NCBI RefSeq assembly: GCF_003287955.1 | Contig: NZ_QMKP01000001.1 | Location: forward strand, 342,583-406,582 | DNA length: 64,000 nt | Reading direction: 5' to 3' | Source of the DNA: Arthrobacter sp. AQ5-06 | GTDB lineage: Bacteria > Actinomycetota > Actinomycetes > Actinomycetales > Micrococcaceae | Shown: piece by piece, positions 45,166-59,448 of the stretch | Layout of the letters: every line of letters starts with the position of its first letter | Position numbering within the stretch: position 1 is the stretch's first letter | Notes under the pieces: generated by a model | What the model was told of the DNA's origin: nothing | The model's input: only the letters and a program-made list of their open reading frames with translations | Databases searched by the model: none | Program-made: the position numbers and the translations under genes

Positions 45166-46257
45166 CTAGAACCGCCGGGTAACCGTTGCCATAGGGCACT
45201 CGAAGTGGCGTCCTGCAGCAAGGCCCACGTCGTTGAGGTAGCGAACGATGATGCCGTAGGACTGCAGCAGCGTGGTTTCGGTGTAGGGAACCTGGTGCTT
45301 CGTGCAGTACTCGCGAACGATCTTGGCAGCCTTGTCCAGCTGGGGGCGCGCCATGTCCGGGAAGAGGTGGTGCTCAGCCTGCCGGTTCAGGCCGCCGAGC
45401 AGGATGTCCATGAACCGGCCGCCGGAGATGTTCCGTGACGTCAGCACCTGGCGGCTGAAGAAGTCCACGCGGCTGTCCGCGGGCAGGACCGGCATGCCCT
45501 TGTGGTTTGGTGCGAAGGAAGCGCCCATGTAGAAACCGAAGACGGCGAGCTGCACGCCGATGAAGGCGAACGCCATTCCCAGCGGCAGGAACGTAAACGC
45601 CAGCACGGGCAGGAGGCTTAGGCGTACCAGCAAAATGGGAAGCTCTACCCAGCGGTGCGTCACCTTGGCCCGGCGGAAGACGAACTTCACCGAATCGATC
45701 TGCAGCCCGAGGCCAACAAGGAACAGCAACGGGAAGAAGAACCAGCCCTGCTTGCGGGTCAGGAATGAAAACCGGCCTTGCCGCGTAGCGGCACCTTCGG
45801 GGTGGAAGGCGATGGCCCCGGTGGCAATGTCCGGATCCTTGGAAATGACGTTGGGGTGGTTGTGGTGGGCGCCGTGCTTCTGCTCCCACCAGGAGTAGCT
45901 CATGCCTGCCACCGAGGTGGCCAGGATCCGGGCGGTCCAGTCGTTGGCCCGGCGCGATGCGAAGATCTGGCGGTGACCGGCCTCGTGGGCCAGGAAACTC
46001 AGCTGCGTGCAGAGAACCCCGACTGCCGCGGCGATGAGGAGCTGGAACCAGCTGTCGCCGATCAGGGCGAAGCCGAACCAGGTGGCGGCCATCAGGAGGA
46101 CCAGGCTGGCAAAGAGCGTGATGTAGAAACCGACGCGGCGTTCCAGCAGGCCTTCAGCCTTGACGCTCTTCAACAGCTCCGAATAGCTCAGGACAACGGC
46201 GTTGGGCTGCCGGACACGCGATTTAGGGCGCTCTGACGTGGGGAGGGTGGTGGTCAT
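45166..46257 (-). CDS. Membrane fatty acid desaturase
   Basis: About 363 residues from the ATG at 46257; an ATG at 46302 would add 15. The three histidine boxes of acyl-lipid/acyl-CoA desaturases are all present: HEAGH, HGAHHNHPN and QAEHHLFPD. Two hydrophobic pairs flank them (LFASLVLLMAATWFGFALIG; PLLFLVGLGL). It introduces a double bond into membrane acyl chains with O2 and a reductase partner; position specificity is unknown. QxxHH in the third box is typical of the front-end/delta-9-like actinobacterial group. Divergent from argC. Confidence 0.92.
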   Translation of the reverse strand: MTTTLPTSERPKSRVRQPNAVVLSYSELLKSVKAEGLLERRVGFYITLFASLVLLMAATWFGFALIGDSWFQLLIAAAVGVLCTQLSFLAHEAGHRQIFASRRANDWTARILATSVAGMSYSWWEQKHGAHHNHPNVISKDPDIATGAIAFHPEGAATRQGRFSFLTRKQGWFFFPLLFLVGLGLQIDSVKFVFRRAKVTHRWVELPILLVRLSLLPVLAFTFLPLGMAFAFIGVQLAVFGFYMGASFAPNHKGMPVLPADSRVDFFSRQVLTSRNISGGRFMDILLGGLNRQAEHHLFPDMARPQLDKAAKIVREYCTKHQVPYTETTLLQSYGIIVRYLNDVGLAAGRHFECPMATVTRRF

Positions 46258-46355
46258 GGAGCGGGGCCTCGTAACTGTTTCGGGCAACGCTGCAGCCGAC
46301 ATTCGGACTGCACGGTCAGGGTCACCCTCACGCCATCTTACGCCTGCTTGTCTAA

Positions 46356-48625
<2,270 letters not shown>

Positions 48626-48668
48626 TCCGCAAGCTAGATCCACCAGCAACCCTGGAGATACTGCACGC

Positions 48669-49628
48669 ATGAACACCCAGACCCGCGAAGCGACGTCCAT
48701 GAGTGATGCCCAAAGCAAGGCCGGCACGCTGATCGAGGCGCTGCCCTGGATCCAGCGGTTCGCCGGCACCACCATGGTGATCAAATACGGCGGCAACGCC
48801 ATGGTTAATGACGAACTGCGCCGTGCCTTCGCCGAAGACGTGGTGTTCCTGCACCATGTTGGCATCCACCCCGTGGTGGTCCACGGCGGCGGCCCGCAGA
48901 TCAACTCGATGCTGGCGCGGCTGGGTATCGAGTCCGAGTTCAAGGGCGGCCTCCGCGTCACCACCCCCGAAGCCATGGACGTGGTCCGGATGGTCCTTAC
49001 CGGCCAGGTGGGCCGCGAACTGGTGGGCCTGATCAACTCCCACGGCCCCTACGCCGTGGGAATGTCCGGCGAAGACGGTGGCCTGCTCCGTGCCGTCCGG
49101 ACCGGCACCGTCATTGACGGCGAGGAAGTGGACCTGGGCCTTGTGGGCGAAGTCGTCGGCGTAAACCCCGAGGGCATCCTGGACATCCTGGCAGCCGGCC
49201 GCATCCCGGTCATCTCCACCGTGGCCCCGGAAATCGAGTCCGCCGGCGTCGAGACGGCAGCCGGAGAGGTCCAGACCACAGGCCAGGTCCTGAACGTCAA
49301 CGCGGATACTGCTGCGGCGGCCCTGGCCGAAGCGTTGGGGGCGTCCAAACTGGTGATTCTTACCGACGTCGAAGGACTGTACGCCAACTGGCCGGACCGG
49401 TCCTCGCTCATCTCCTCCCTCACGGCCTCGGAGCTGCGGCAGCTGGTGCCCTCCCTTGAGTCCGGCATGATCCCCAAGATGGAAGCTTGTCTCAAAGCGG
49501 TTGACGGCGGAGTGGAACGCGCGCACATCGTGGACGGCCGTCTGCCGCACTCCATGCTCCTGGAAACATTCACCACCGCCGGCATCGGCACACAGGTGGT
49601 CCCCGACGAAGAAATGAACAAGTCATGA
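48669..49628 (+). CDS. argB: Acetylglutamate kinase
   Basis: Phosphorylates N-acetylglutamate, usually the arginine-feedback step. [13 protein letters not shown] at the N-lobe, [14 protein letters not shown], and the C-lobe ATP site [20 protein letters not shown] with [16 protein letters not shown] 48669 (319 residues) is 44 bases after argJ with GGAG 11 nt away; ATG 48699 is an alternative. The N-terminal helix present here is the one that forms hexamers in arginine-sensitive enzymes. Stop overlaps argD. Confidence 0.97.
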   Translation: MNTQTREATSMSDAQSKAGTLIEALPWIQRFAGTTMVIKYGGNAMVNDELRRAFAEDVVFLHHVGIHPVVVHGGGPQINSMLARLGIESEFKGGLRVTTPEAMDVVRMVLTGQVGRELVGLINSHGPYAVGMSGEDGGLLRAVRTGTVIDGEEVDLGLVGEVVGVNPEGILDILAAGRIPVISTVAPEIESAGVETAAGEVQTTGQVLNVNADTAAAALAEALGASKLVILTDVEGLYANWPDRSSLISSLTASELRQLVPSLESGMIPKMEACLKAVDGGVERAHIVDGRLPHSMLLETFTTAGIGTQVVPDEEMNKS

Positions 49629-50968
49629 CCCACACAGAACTAAACCAGTCCGCCGAAGGCCGCGGCAGCGATGGGGGCCAGGGCGTGGTCGGGCACCGCG
49701 AAGCGGGCGGGGCCCCTATCGCTGCGGAGACCGCCGCGAGCGCACTCGTTGGACGCACCAGCGGCGCCGACTGGCTGGCCCGTTACTCCACGTCCCTGAT
49801 GGGCGTCTTTGGCACCCCGCAGCGTGTCCTGGTCCGCGGTGCCGGCTGCTTGGTCTGGGACGCCGACGGCAAGGAATACCTGGACCTGCTCGGCGGTATC
49901 GCCGTCAACGCCCTGGGCCACGCCCACCCGTTTGTCACGTCCGTGATTTCGAGCCAGCTGGCCACCCTTGGCCATGTCTCCAACTTCTTCACCAGCCCCA
50001 CCCAGATCGCACTGGCCGAAAAGCTGCTGGCACTGACGCACGCCCCGGCGGGCTCCAAAGTGTTCTTCACAAATTCCGGCACCGAGGCCAACGAAGCCGC
50101 CTTTAAGCTGGCACGGCGCAACGGAGCCAGCCCCGACGGCACCACTGGCAAGCGCACCAAGATCATCGCCCTGGAAGGTGCCTTCCACGGCCGCACCATG
50201 GGTGCCCTGGCCCTGACCGCCAAGGAAGCCTACCGCGCACCGTTCGAGCCGCTGCCCGGCGGCGTGATCCACATCCCGTTCGGCGACGTCGCAGCCCTGG
50301 AAGCAGCCATCGACGAAACCGTGGCCGCCGTCTTCCTGGAGCCCATCCAGGGCGAAGCCGGAGTGCGGCCACTGCCCCCGGGCTACCTGAAGGCAGCCCG
50401 CGAGGCGACCACCAAAGCGGGAGCCCTGCTGATCCTGGACGAGGTCCAGACCGGAATCGGCCGGACCGGCAAATGGCTCGCGACGGAGGACGCCGGGATT
50501 GTTCCGGACGCCATCACCCTGGCAAAGGGGCTCGGCAGCGGCTTCCCCATCGGAGCGCTCCTGACGTTCGGTGAGCAGACGTCATCGCTCCTGACCGCGG
50601 GCCAGCACGGCACCACCTTCGGCGGCAACCCGGTGGCGACGGCGGCCGCGCTGGCCACGCTGCACGCGATCGAAAGCCAGCGGGTACTGGAAAATGTTGC
50701 TGCCGTGGGGGACTACCTCCGCGCCGGACTCGCCGCCGTCGACGGCGTCACCGAAGTCCGAGGCGAAGGCCTGCTCATCGGCTTCGACCTGGACGCCGCC
50801 GTCGCGCCCGCCGTGGTGACGGCCGGCCTGGACGCCGGATTCATCGTCAACAGCCCCGGCCCGCACACCATCCGGCTTGCCCCGCCGCTGGTCCTCACTA
50901 AGGACCAGGCAGGCACCTTCCTCGCCGCCCTCCCGGCAATCCTCCAGACAGCTAAGGACACGCAGTGA
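49625..50968 (+). CDS. argD: Acetylornithine aminotransferase
   Basis: PLP enzyme making N2-acetylornithine. Subgroup-II aminotransferase motifs: [51 protein letters not shown], and the PLP-lysine in [16 protein letters not shown]. 447 residues; the first 45 are a poorly conserved Gly/Ala-rich extension, so a later start is possible. ATG 49625 overlaps the argB stop (ATGA). Confidence 0.97.
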   Translation: MTHTELNQSAEGRGSDGGQGVVGHREAGGAPIAAETAASALVGRTSGADWLARYSTSLMGVFGTPQRVLVRGAGCLVWDADGKEYLDLLGGIAVNALGHAHPFVTSVISSQLATLGHVSNFFTSPTQIALAEKLLALTHAPAGSKVFFTNSGTEANEAAFKLARRNGASPDGTTGKRTKIIALEGAFHGRTMGALALTAKEAYRAPFEPLPGGVIHIPFGDVAALEAAIDETVAAVFLEPIQGEAGVRPLPPGYLKAAREATTKAGALLILDEVQTGIGRTGKWLATEDAGIVPDAITLAKGLGSGFPIGALLTFGEQTSSLLTAGQHGTTFGGNPVATAAALATLHAIESQRVLENVAAVGDYLRAGLAAVDGVTEVRGEGLLIGFDLDAAVAPAVVTAGLDAGFIVNSPGPHTIRLAPPLVLTKDQAGTFLAALPAILQTAKDTQ

Positions 50969-51999
50969 CCCCTGTAGTTTCTTCCGCCGGAACGGCACCC
51001 AGCACCCGCCACTTCCTCAAGGACACGGACCTCAGCCCCGCCGAGCAGGCCGAGGTCCTGGACCTGGCCGTCCGGATGAAGGCAGCGCCGTACAGCGTGC
51101 AGCCCTTCGCCGCGGAGGGCAGCGGCCGCAAGACCGTTGCCGTCATCTTCGACAAGACCTCCACCCGTACGCGCGTTTCGTTCGCCACGGGCATCGCGGA
51201 CATGGGCGGCAACGCCCTGATCATCAACCCGGGCGAGGCCCAGATCGGCCACAAGGAATCCGTCGAGGACACCGCCAAGGTCCTGGAGCGTATGGTCTCC
51301 ACCATTGTGTGGCGCACCGGGGCGCACTCGGGCCTCGTGGCGATGGCGGAAAACTCCAGGGTGCCGGTCATCAACGCCCTGTGCGATGACTACCATCCGT
51401 GCCAGCTCCTGGCGGACCTGCTCGCGGTCAAGGAACACAAGGGCGAGCTCAAGGGCCTCACCATGAGCTACCTGGGCGACGCCGCCAACAACATGGCAAA
51501 CTCCTATCTCCTGGCGGGCGTCACCGCGGGGATGCACGTCCGCGTCGCCGGTCCGGAAGGTTACCTCCCGGCCGCGAAGATCGTGGCCGCCGCGGAGGAA
51601 CGCGCCGCGCAGACCGGCGGGTCCGTGCTGGTCACTACTGACGCCGCCGCTGCACTCAAGGGCGCGGACGTTGTGGCCACGGACACGTGGGTCTCCATGG
51701 GCCAGGAAGCCGAAAAGGAAGCCCGGCTGCAGCTGTTCCGGGAGTACTCCGTCGATGAGGCGGCCATGGCACACGCGGCGGACGACGCCGTCGTGCTTCA
51801 CTGCCTGCCCGCGTACCGCGGCTACGAGATTTCGGCGGGGGTTATCGACGGCCCCCAGTCGATCGTGTGGGACGAGGCCGAGAACCGGCTGCACGCGCAG
51901 AAGGCCCTGATGGCCTGGCTGATGCACCAGTCAGGTCTCGCTGTCGTCGAAGGCCTGGCACTGGTGGACGGGCTGGCGCCACGGGAGGTTGGCAACTAG
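50965..51999 (+). CDS. argF: Ornithine carbamoyltransferase
   Basis: Forms citrulline from ornithine and carbamoyl phosphate. FDKTSTRTRVSFATGIADMG carries the carbamoyl-phosphate site, CDDYHPCQLLADLLAVKEH the HPXQ motif, and LHCLPAYRGYEIS the ornithine loop. 344 residues, slightly long at the N-terminus. GTG 50965 overlaps the argD stop by 4 bases. argR begins on the last base of its stop codon. Confidence 0.97.
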   Translation: MTPVVSSAGTAPSTRHFLKDTDLSPAEQAEVLDLAVRMKAAPYSVQPFAAEGSGRKTVAVIFDKTSTRTRVSFATGIADMGGNALIINPGEAQIGHKESVEDTAKVLERMVSTIVWRTGAHSGLVAMAENSRVPVINALCDDYHPCQLLADLLAVKEHKGELKGLTMSYLGDAANNMANSYLLAGVTAGMHVRVAGPEGYLPAAKIVAAAEERAAQTGGSVLVTTDAAAALKGADVVATDTWVSMGQEAEKEARLQLFREYSVDEAAMAHAADDAVVLHCLPAYRGYEISAGVIDGPQSIVWDEAENRLHAQKALMAWLMHQSGLAVVEGLALVDGLAPREVGN

Positions 52000-52535
52000 T
52001 GTCCGTCCCGCCGGCATCGCCGGGCTCCAGCCCGGCCACCAAAACGGCCCGCCAGGCGCGCATCACCGCCATCCTGACGGGTGAATCGGTGCGCTCCCAG
52101 GCGGAGCTTGCCGCTTTGCTGGCGGACGACGGCGTCCAGGTCACCCAGGCCACGCTGTCCCGGGACCTCGTGGAACTCGGCGCCGTCCGGGTCCGCGGCA
52201 AAGAAGGCGTGCTGGTCTATGCCGTCCCCGGCGAGGGCGGCGAGCGTGCGGCCAAGAGCGGCGTCAGCCAGGAGATCCTGGATGCCAGGCTTGCCCGGCT
52301 GTGCAGCGAACTTCTGGTTACGGCGGAAGCCTCGGCCAACATCGCCGTGCTTCGGACCCCGCCCGGTGCGGCCAACTTCCTGGCGTTGGCGATCGACCAC
52401 TCGGTGATGCCCTCCATCCTGGGGACCATTGCCGGTGACGACACCGTGCTGCTGGTCTCCCGGGATCCGCAGGGCGGGCAGGACCTCGCGGTCCGGTTCC
52501 TGCAGCTCGCCGAGGAAGCCGGCGGCAGCCAGTAA
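51999..52535 (+). CDS. argR: Arginine repressor
   Basis: Hexameric arginine-responsive DNA-binding protein. N-terminal winged helix: ARQARITAILTGESVRSQAE, then VTQATLSRDLVELGAVRVRG. C-terminal arginine-binding/hexamer domain: RTPPGAANFLALAIDHSVMP with GTIAGDDTVLLVSRD (GD-D arginine site). 178 residues from GTG 51999, overlapping the argF stop by one base; a GGAGG lies 11 nt upstream. Its place inside the operon gives autoregulation if the argC operator controls the unit. Confidence 0.96.
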   Translation: MSVPPASPGSSPATKTARQARITAILTGESVRSQAELAALLADDGVQVTQATLSRDLVELGAVRVRGKEGVLVYAVPGEGGERAAKSGVSQEILDARLARLCSELLVTAEASANIAVLRTPPGAANFLALAIDHSVMPSILGTIAGDDTVLLVSRDPQGGQDLAVRFLQLAEEAGGSQ

Positions 52536-52641
52536 GCCCACGCCGCCAGAACACCTTCCCGGTGTGACAGGCTTTCCCCAGAACGTTTTTCCCTGAAGAG
52601 TTTCCCCGACAATATCTACAACCCCAATTAGGAGCATTCTC

Positions 52642-55300
<2,659 letters not shown>

Positions 55301-55323
55301 CGACACTCGAGGCCCGACGACCG

Positions 55324-55371
55324 GTCTCGACAAGCTCGACCAACGAAACCCTTGGTCGAGCTTGTCGAGAC
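55324..55371. repeat. REP-like palindrome, 20-bp arms
   Basis: Perfect 20-bp inverted repeat (GTCTCGACAAGCTCGACCAA, 55324-55343; complement 55352-55371) with an 8-nt loop. It can end argH transcription, and it resembles a dispersed actinobacterial REP family. Confidence 0.8.
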
Positions 55372-55377
55372 TCTGGT

Positions 55378-55383
55378 TAAGCT
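55378..55383 (+). promoter_or_regulatory. -10 element of leaderless PdxH-like transcript
   Basis: TAAGCT is 7 nt before ATG 55391. Confidence 0.5.
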
Positions 55384-55390
55384 GTGACAC

Positions 55391-55921
55391 ATGAGCGACG
55401 CCTTCCGCAGCCACCTGCGTGCCCTGCCGGACTTCCCCGAAAACCTGCCCGACTTCGACCCGGCCAAAGCCCCGGCAGACCCGGTGGCGTTGTACAAGCT
55501 ATGGCTGGATGAGGCCCTCGCTGCCGGCGTGCTGCAACCGCATGCCTGCAGCCTGGCCACGGCGGACGGAAACGGCCAGCCCTCCGCCAGGATGCTGATC
55601 CTGAAGAACATCGACGACGACGGCTGGCACTTCGCCACGTCCCGCACGTCCCGGAAGGGCAGGGAGCTGTCCGTCAACCCGAGCGCGGCCCTGAACTTCT
55701 ACTGGCCGCAGCAGGGCCGGCAAGTCCGGGTCGCCGGCCCGGTGGTTGAGCTGTCCGCCGAAGCGTCGGCGGACGACTGGCAGGCGCGCCCGGCAGCTGA
55801 TGGCAGCGACAATCCGGACTGGCAGCTCTATGCCGTCCGGCCCCGCGAAATCGAATTCTGGCAGGCCCGGCACGACCGCCGGCATATCCGCCACCAGTAC
55901 GGCCCGGACGAGCTGAGTTAA
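55391..55921 (+). CDS. Pyridoxamine 5'-phosphate oxidase family protein
   Basis: 176 residues, FMN-binding split-barrel. The N-terminal part resembles PdxH (ADPVALYKLWLDEALAAGVL, then SARMLILKNIDDDGWHFATS and NPSAALNFYWPQQGRQVRVA), and the end YAVRPREIEFWQARHDRRHI recalls the PdxH substrate-binding tail. It is shorter than typical PdxH (about 210-220), lacking the middle section, so it may act on PLP vitamers or on another flavin substrate. Alone between the arg cluster and the MDMPI gene. Confidence 0.85.
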   Translation: MSDAFRSHLRALPDFPENLPDFDPAKAPADPVALYKLWLDEALAAGVLQPHACSLATADGNGQPSARMLILKNIDDDGWHFATSRTSRKGRELSVNPSAALNFYWPQQGRQVRVAGPVVELSAEASADDWQARPAADGSDNPDWQLYAVRPREIEFWQARHDRRHIRHQYGPDELS

Positions 55922-55945
55922 TCCCGGTTAGCCCGGAGGCTCAGC

Positions 55946-55951
55946 TAGGAT
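55946..55951 (+). promoter_or_regulatory. -10 element of leaderless MDMPI-type transcript
   Basis: TAGGAT is 6 nt before ATG 55958. Confidence 0.5.
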
Positions 55952-55957
55952 GGCGCC

Positions 55958-56695
55958 ATGACCGCAATTACCCCAGAGGAACTGCTGGAAGAACTCCGCC
56001 GCGCCGCCGACGTCGTGGCCGGAATCACCGCGAAACTGACCGAACAGGACGTCAAGGCGCACTCAGCCCTCCCCGGATGGACCCGCGGGCATGTCCTGGC
56101 GCATCTTGCCGGCATCTCCAACGCCATGGCACGGCAGCTGGAATATGCCGCCCGCGGCGAAACCGTCGAGCTGTACGACGGCGGGCAGGCCGGACGAAAC
56201 AAAGCCATCGAGATGGCCGCTGGCCACAGCGCGGATGCCCACCGCGCCGATCTGAAGGCAGGCCTGGACAGGGCGCTGCAAGCGTTTGACTCGCTGGAAG
56301 CCGACTCCGGCTGGCAGGCACCGATTGCCTACCGCGGGGGAGTTGTCCTGGACGGTGGGTTGGCGCTGTGGCGGGAACTGGTGATCCACACGGCCGATCT
56401 GGGCGCGGGCCTCGGCCCCGAGACGTGGAGCCGGAAATTCTGTGAGCACCTCTTCGACTTCCTGGCGGCCCGGGTGCCGCCGGGAGACAAACTGGTGCTG
56501 CAGCCGCTCGGGCTGCCACCTGTGACCCTCGGCGGCGGCCGCTCCACCGTCATCAGCGGCATGATCACCGACATCGCTGCCTGGCTGGCCGGCCGTGAAC
56601 CGTCGCTCGGCAGCCTGCGTGCCTCAGCCGCCGCGGACGGCGTGGACCTCCCGGAACTGCTGCCCTGGCCATCCGGGACACCTGCAGCGCGGTAA
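55958..56695 (+). CDS. Maleylpyruvate isomerase/DinB-family, mycothiol-dependent type protein
   Basis: 245 residues. N-terminal four-helix DinB/MDMPI metal-binding domain: LTEQDVKAHSALPGWTRGHV, LAHLAGISNAM (first His), and LWRELVIHTADLGAG (later His). A C-terminal MDMPI-C-like domain follows. Family members are mycothiol-dependent enzymes, for example maleylpyruvate isomerase; many are unassigned. No aromatic catabolic genes are nearby, so the substrate is unknown. Convergent with ogt, 3 bases apart. Confidence 0.87.
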   Translation: MTAITPEELLEELRRAADVVAGITAKLTEQDVKAHSALPGWTRGHVLAHLAGISNAMARQLEYAARGETVELYDGGQAGRNKAIEMAAGHSADAHRADLKAGLDRALQAFDSLEADSGWQAPIAYRGGVVLDGGLALWRELVIHTADLGAGLGPETWSRKFCEHLFDFLAARVPPGDKLVLQPLGLPPVTLGGGRSTVISGMITDIAAWLAGREPSLGSLRASAAADGVDLPELLPWPSGTPAAR

Positions 56696-56698
56696 GCC

Positions 56699-57193
56699 TT
56701 ACCCGGCTTCGCGGGCCAGCAGGCTCTCCTTGATGGCCAGGCCCCAGCGGAAACCGCCCAGGGAACCGTCGGTGCGGATAACGCGGTGACACGGGACAAA
56801 CAACGCTGCCGCGTTGAAGGCACAGGCGCTGGCCGCGGCCCGGACCGCTTTCGGGTTTCCGGAAAGTTCGGCGTACTCGGCGTACGTCACCGGCGATCCG
56901 GGACGAACGGTCCTGAGCACATCCCAGGCATGGGACCGGAACGGCCCCGACTTCTGGTGCACGGGGACGGCCATGGCGGGTACGGAGTCGCCGGCATAGA
57001 ACGCGTCCACGGCCCGGGAAATGGGGCCGAGGTCCGTGACCGCTTCAATGTCTCCGGGCCGCAGCTCGGGATGGATCTGGCCCGTCAGCTCATCCGGCTC
57101 GGCGGTCCAGCCGGAGGCAAGGACCACGCCGTCCTGGGCAAGGATGGTGAACGGACCATCCGGGGTGGACATCACTAGCAGCTGGGCATTCAT
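56699..57193 (-). CDS. ogt: Methylated-DNA--protein-cysteine methyltransferase
   Basis: Suicide repair of O6-methylguanine. The acceptor cysteine is in ALFVPCHRVIRTDGSLGGFR; the DNA-binding helix-turn-helix lies around PVTYAEYAELSGNPKAVRAA. 164 residues, usual length. Its ATG overlaps the stop of the ada-alkA gene (ATGA), so it is the second gene of an alkylation-repair operon. Confidence 0.97.
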   Translation of the reverse strand: MNAQLLVMSTPDGPFTILAQDGVVLASGWTAEPDELTGQIHPELRPGDIEAVTDLGPISRAVDAFYAGDSVPAMAVPVHQKSGPFRSHAWDVLRTVRPGSPVTYAEYAELSGNPKAVRAAASACAFNAAALFVPCHRVIRTDGSLGGFRWGLAIKESLLAREAG

Positions 57194-58716
57194 AGGATCG
57201 CTTTCTCTGGAACGGCTTGTTCACGTTTGGGGGAATTGGGCGCCGCGGCGGCGCGCCACAGGTGCATGGTGGCATAGGACCGCCACGGGCTGACCTCGCG
57301 GAAATCGGGGCTAGTCGTCAGGCCAGGCGAGTCAACGCCGCGGCCGTCTTGGCTCGTGAGGGCTGGGTCGAGCGCCCGGATACCGTTTCGCACAGCGGCA
57401 TCGTTGGCCAGGAACACGTCCGGCGCGCCGAGGACACGCATTGCCACGTAGCCGACGGTCCACGGGCCCACGCCGGGAAGGGGGAGCAGCTTGGCGCCGA
57501 GTCCGGGCAGATCGTCCCCGTAGCCGAAATCCAGTTGGCCTCCAGCGAGGGCCGAAGCGGCAGAACGGATGGCGTCAATCCGGCGTTGCGGACCGCGCAG
57601 CAGCGAGTAGCCCGCCTCGGCTATTTCGGCCGCGGTGGGAAACAGCCGGTCAAGTCCCTCGCCGGGGACCGCGCTGGGACTGCCCGCGGCGGCCAGTTGC
57701 GTCAGTGCGGTCCGGGCAGCAGCCACCGTGATTTGCTGCCCGATCATCGCCCGGATGAGCAGCTCCTGCGGGTCCACCGCCCCAGGCATCCTGATGCCCG
57801 GCACACTGGCAACCGAGGCGGCCAGGCGGGGCTCCTGAGACAGGGCACTGTCGATGGCTACCGGATCGGCGTCGAGGTCGAAGAGCCGGCGTACCCTGCT
57901 CAGCAGGACAGGCAGGTCCCGGAGGTCCACGGCGCCGATGGTGAGGGTCAGCGGCCGTCCGGGAGCGCCGTCGTCGTAAGTCACGCTGAAGCGGGCATCA
58001 GCATGCGGGAGCTGCAAACTACGGGCGTACGACGTCGGCGTCCCCGCCTCGATCCCGCGGATCGCCCTGACGGCGAGGAAGGAAAAGATGCCGGGATCGA
58101 ACGGTTCGCGGTACGGCAGGCTCAACGTCAGTGACGTCGCGGCGGCAGGGGAGGGTTGGTGCCTGGCGGTTGCGCGCAGGGCAGTGGGGGTCATGGCGAA
58201 CACCTCCACCATGGTGTCGTTGAACTGGCGGACGCTGCTGAAGCCGGACGCGAACGCGATGTCCGCCAGCTTCATCGCCGTGGACACCAACAGGGTGCGG
58301 GCGGTCTGGGCGCGGCTGGCCCTGGCGAGGGAGAGCGGGCCGGCGCCGAGCTCGTGGCTGAGGATACGGTTGAGCTGGCGGGCGGAATATCCCAGGCGGG
58401 CGGCGAGGCCCTCCACCCCGTCCCGGTTGATCACACCGTCGTTGATCAAGCGCATAGCGCGGCCCGCCAGGTCCTGCCGGATGTTCCACGCGGGAGTTCC
58501 GGGCACCGCCTCGGGGAGGCAGCGCTTGCACGCCCGGTATCCGGCGTCGTGCGCTGCGGCAGAGGTTTCGTAGAAGGTGACGTTCACCGCTTTCGGGGTC
58601 CGGGCGGGGCAGGACGGACGGCAGTAGATGCCGGTGGTCCGGACAGCGGTGTAGAACTGCCCGTCGAACCGGGTGTCCCGTGCGTCAATCGCGCGGTAGC
58701 GCTGCCAGAAGTCCAT
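57190..58716 (-). CDS. Ada-like regulator/AlkA DNA glycosylase fusion
   Basis: 508 residues from ATG 58716 (CAGGAT 7 nt before); ATG 58725 adds three. Ada zinc domain with C32, C36, C63, C66 (GIYCRPSCPA, YRACKRC), which takes methyl groups from phosphotriesters. AraC-type HTH at about 80-180 (MKLADIAFASGFSSVRQFND). Then an AlkA-like 3-methyladenine glycosylase at 195-500 with its HhH motif KLLPLPGVGPWTVGYVAMR and the catalytic Asp in FLANDAAVR. One protein thus senses, activates and excises. ogt follows in the same operon; mpg is divergent. Confidence 0.95.
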   Translation of the reverse strand: MDFWQRYRAIDARDTRFDGQFYTAVRTTGIYCRPSCPARTPKAVNVTFYETSAAAHDAGYRACKRCLPEAVPGTPAWNIRQDLAGRAMRLINDGVINRDGVEGLAARLGYSARQLNRILSHELGAGPLSLARASRAQTARTLLVSTAMKLADIAFASGFSSVRQFNDTMVEVFAMTPTALRATARHQPSPAAATSLTLSLPYREPFDPGIFSFLAVRAIRGIEAGTPTSYARSLQLPHADARFSVTYDDGAPGRPLTLTIGAVDLRDLPVLLSRVRRLFDLDADPVAIDSALSQEPRLAASVASVPGIRMPGAVDPQELLIRAMIGQQITVAAARTALTQLAAAGSPSAVPGEGLDRLFPTAAEIAEAGYSLLRGPQRRIDAIRSAASALAGGQLDFGYGDDLPGLGAKLLPLPGVGPWTVGYVAMRVLGAPDVFLANDAAVRNGIRALDPALTSQDGRGVDSPGLTTSPDFREVSPWRSYATMHLWRAAAAPNSPKREQAVPEKAIL

Positions 58717-58782
58717 GCCCTCCATCCTGCCAGCCAGCGACCGGGTCTGCTAGCGGAAATCGGACACGGCCGTGGCGTTCGG

Positions 58783-58788
58783 TAGAGT
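58783..58788 (+). promoter_or_regulatory. -10 element of leaderless mpg transcript
   Basis: TAGAGT is 6 nt before ATG 58795, in the 78-bp gap shared with ada-alkA. Confidence 0.5.
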
Positions 58789-58794
58789 CGGACC

Positions 58795-59445
58795 ATGACC
58801 GTCAGCACCAGCCCTATGGCTCCGGAGCAACTCCGCGAACTGCTGTCGGGCGACGCCCGGAGTGTCGCTCCGCAACTCCTGGGATCCGTGCTGACCCACC
58901 ACAGCCACGAGGGAACGGTGGCCGTGCGGATTACCGAGGTGGAGGCGTACATGGGTCCTGGCGACTCGTCGCATCCGGATCCCGGCTCCCACGCTTTCCG
59001 TGGCCCCACGGTGCGCAACGCGCCCATGTTCAGCCCGGCCGGTCGCCTCTACGTCTATTTCACGTATGGCATGCACTACTGCGCCAACATCGTCTGCGGC
59101 CCGGCGGGCACGGCGTCAGCCGTCCTGTTGCGGGCGGGCGAGGTGGTGGAGGGGCAACACCTCGCTCTGGTGCGGCGTCCGACGTCAAAATCGGCCCTCG
59201 ACCTGGCGGGCGGCCCGGCCCGGCTGGCCACCACCCTGGCCCTGACCACTGCCGACAGCGGCCGGGATGCGCTGGCTGACCCCTTCGAGCTGCGGCTGCC
59301 TTCGGTACCTGCCACGGAATTCATGTCCGGGCCGAGGGTAGGCGTCTCCGGCGACGGCGGCTCCGCGGCGTATCCATGGCGCTTCTGGCTGCCAGGCGAT
59401 CCCACCGTGTCCCGCTACAAAGCCGCGAAGGTGCGCCGGGCATAG
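58795..59445 (+). CDS. 3-methyladenine DNA glycosylase (MPG/AAG type)
   Basis: 216 residues of the mammalian-type alkyladenine glycosylase fold. ITEVEAYMGPGDSSHP contains the catalytic glutamate, GRLYVYFTYGMHYCANIVCG the intercalating-tyrosine region, and SAVLLRAGEVVEG and SGPRVGVS complete the pattern. Removes alkylated purines and possibly hypoxanthine. Divergent from ada-alkA, so the locus holds two unrelated glycosylases and two methyl-transfer activities. Confidence 0.95.
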   Translation: MTVSTSPMAPEQLRELLSGDARSVAPQLLGSVLTHHSHEGTVAVRITEVEAYMGPGDSSHPDPGSHAFRGPTVRNAPMFSPAGRLYVYFTYGMHYCANIVCGPAGTASAVLLRAGEVVEGQHLALVRRPTSKSALDLAGGPARLATTLALTTADSGRDALADPFELRLPSVPATEFMSGPRVGVSGDGGSAAYPWRFWLPGDPTVSRYKAAKVRRA

Positions 59446-59448
59446 TCC

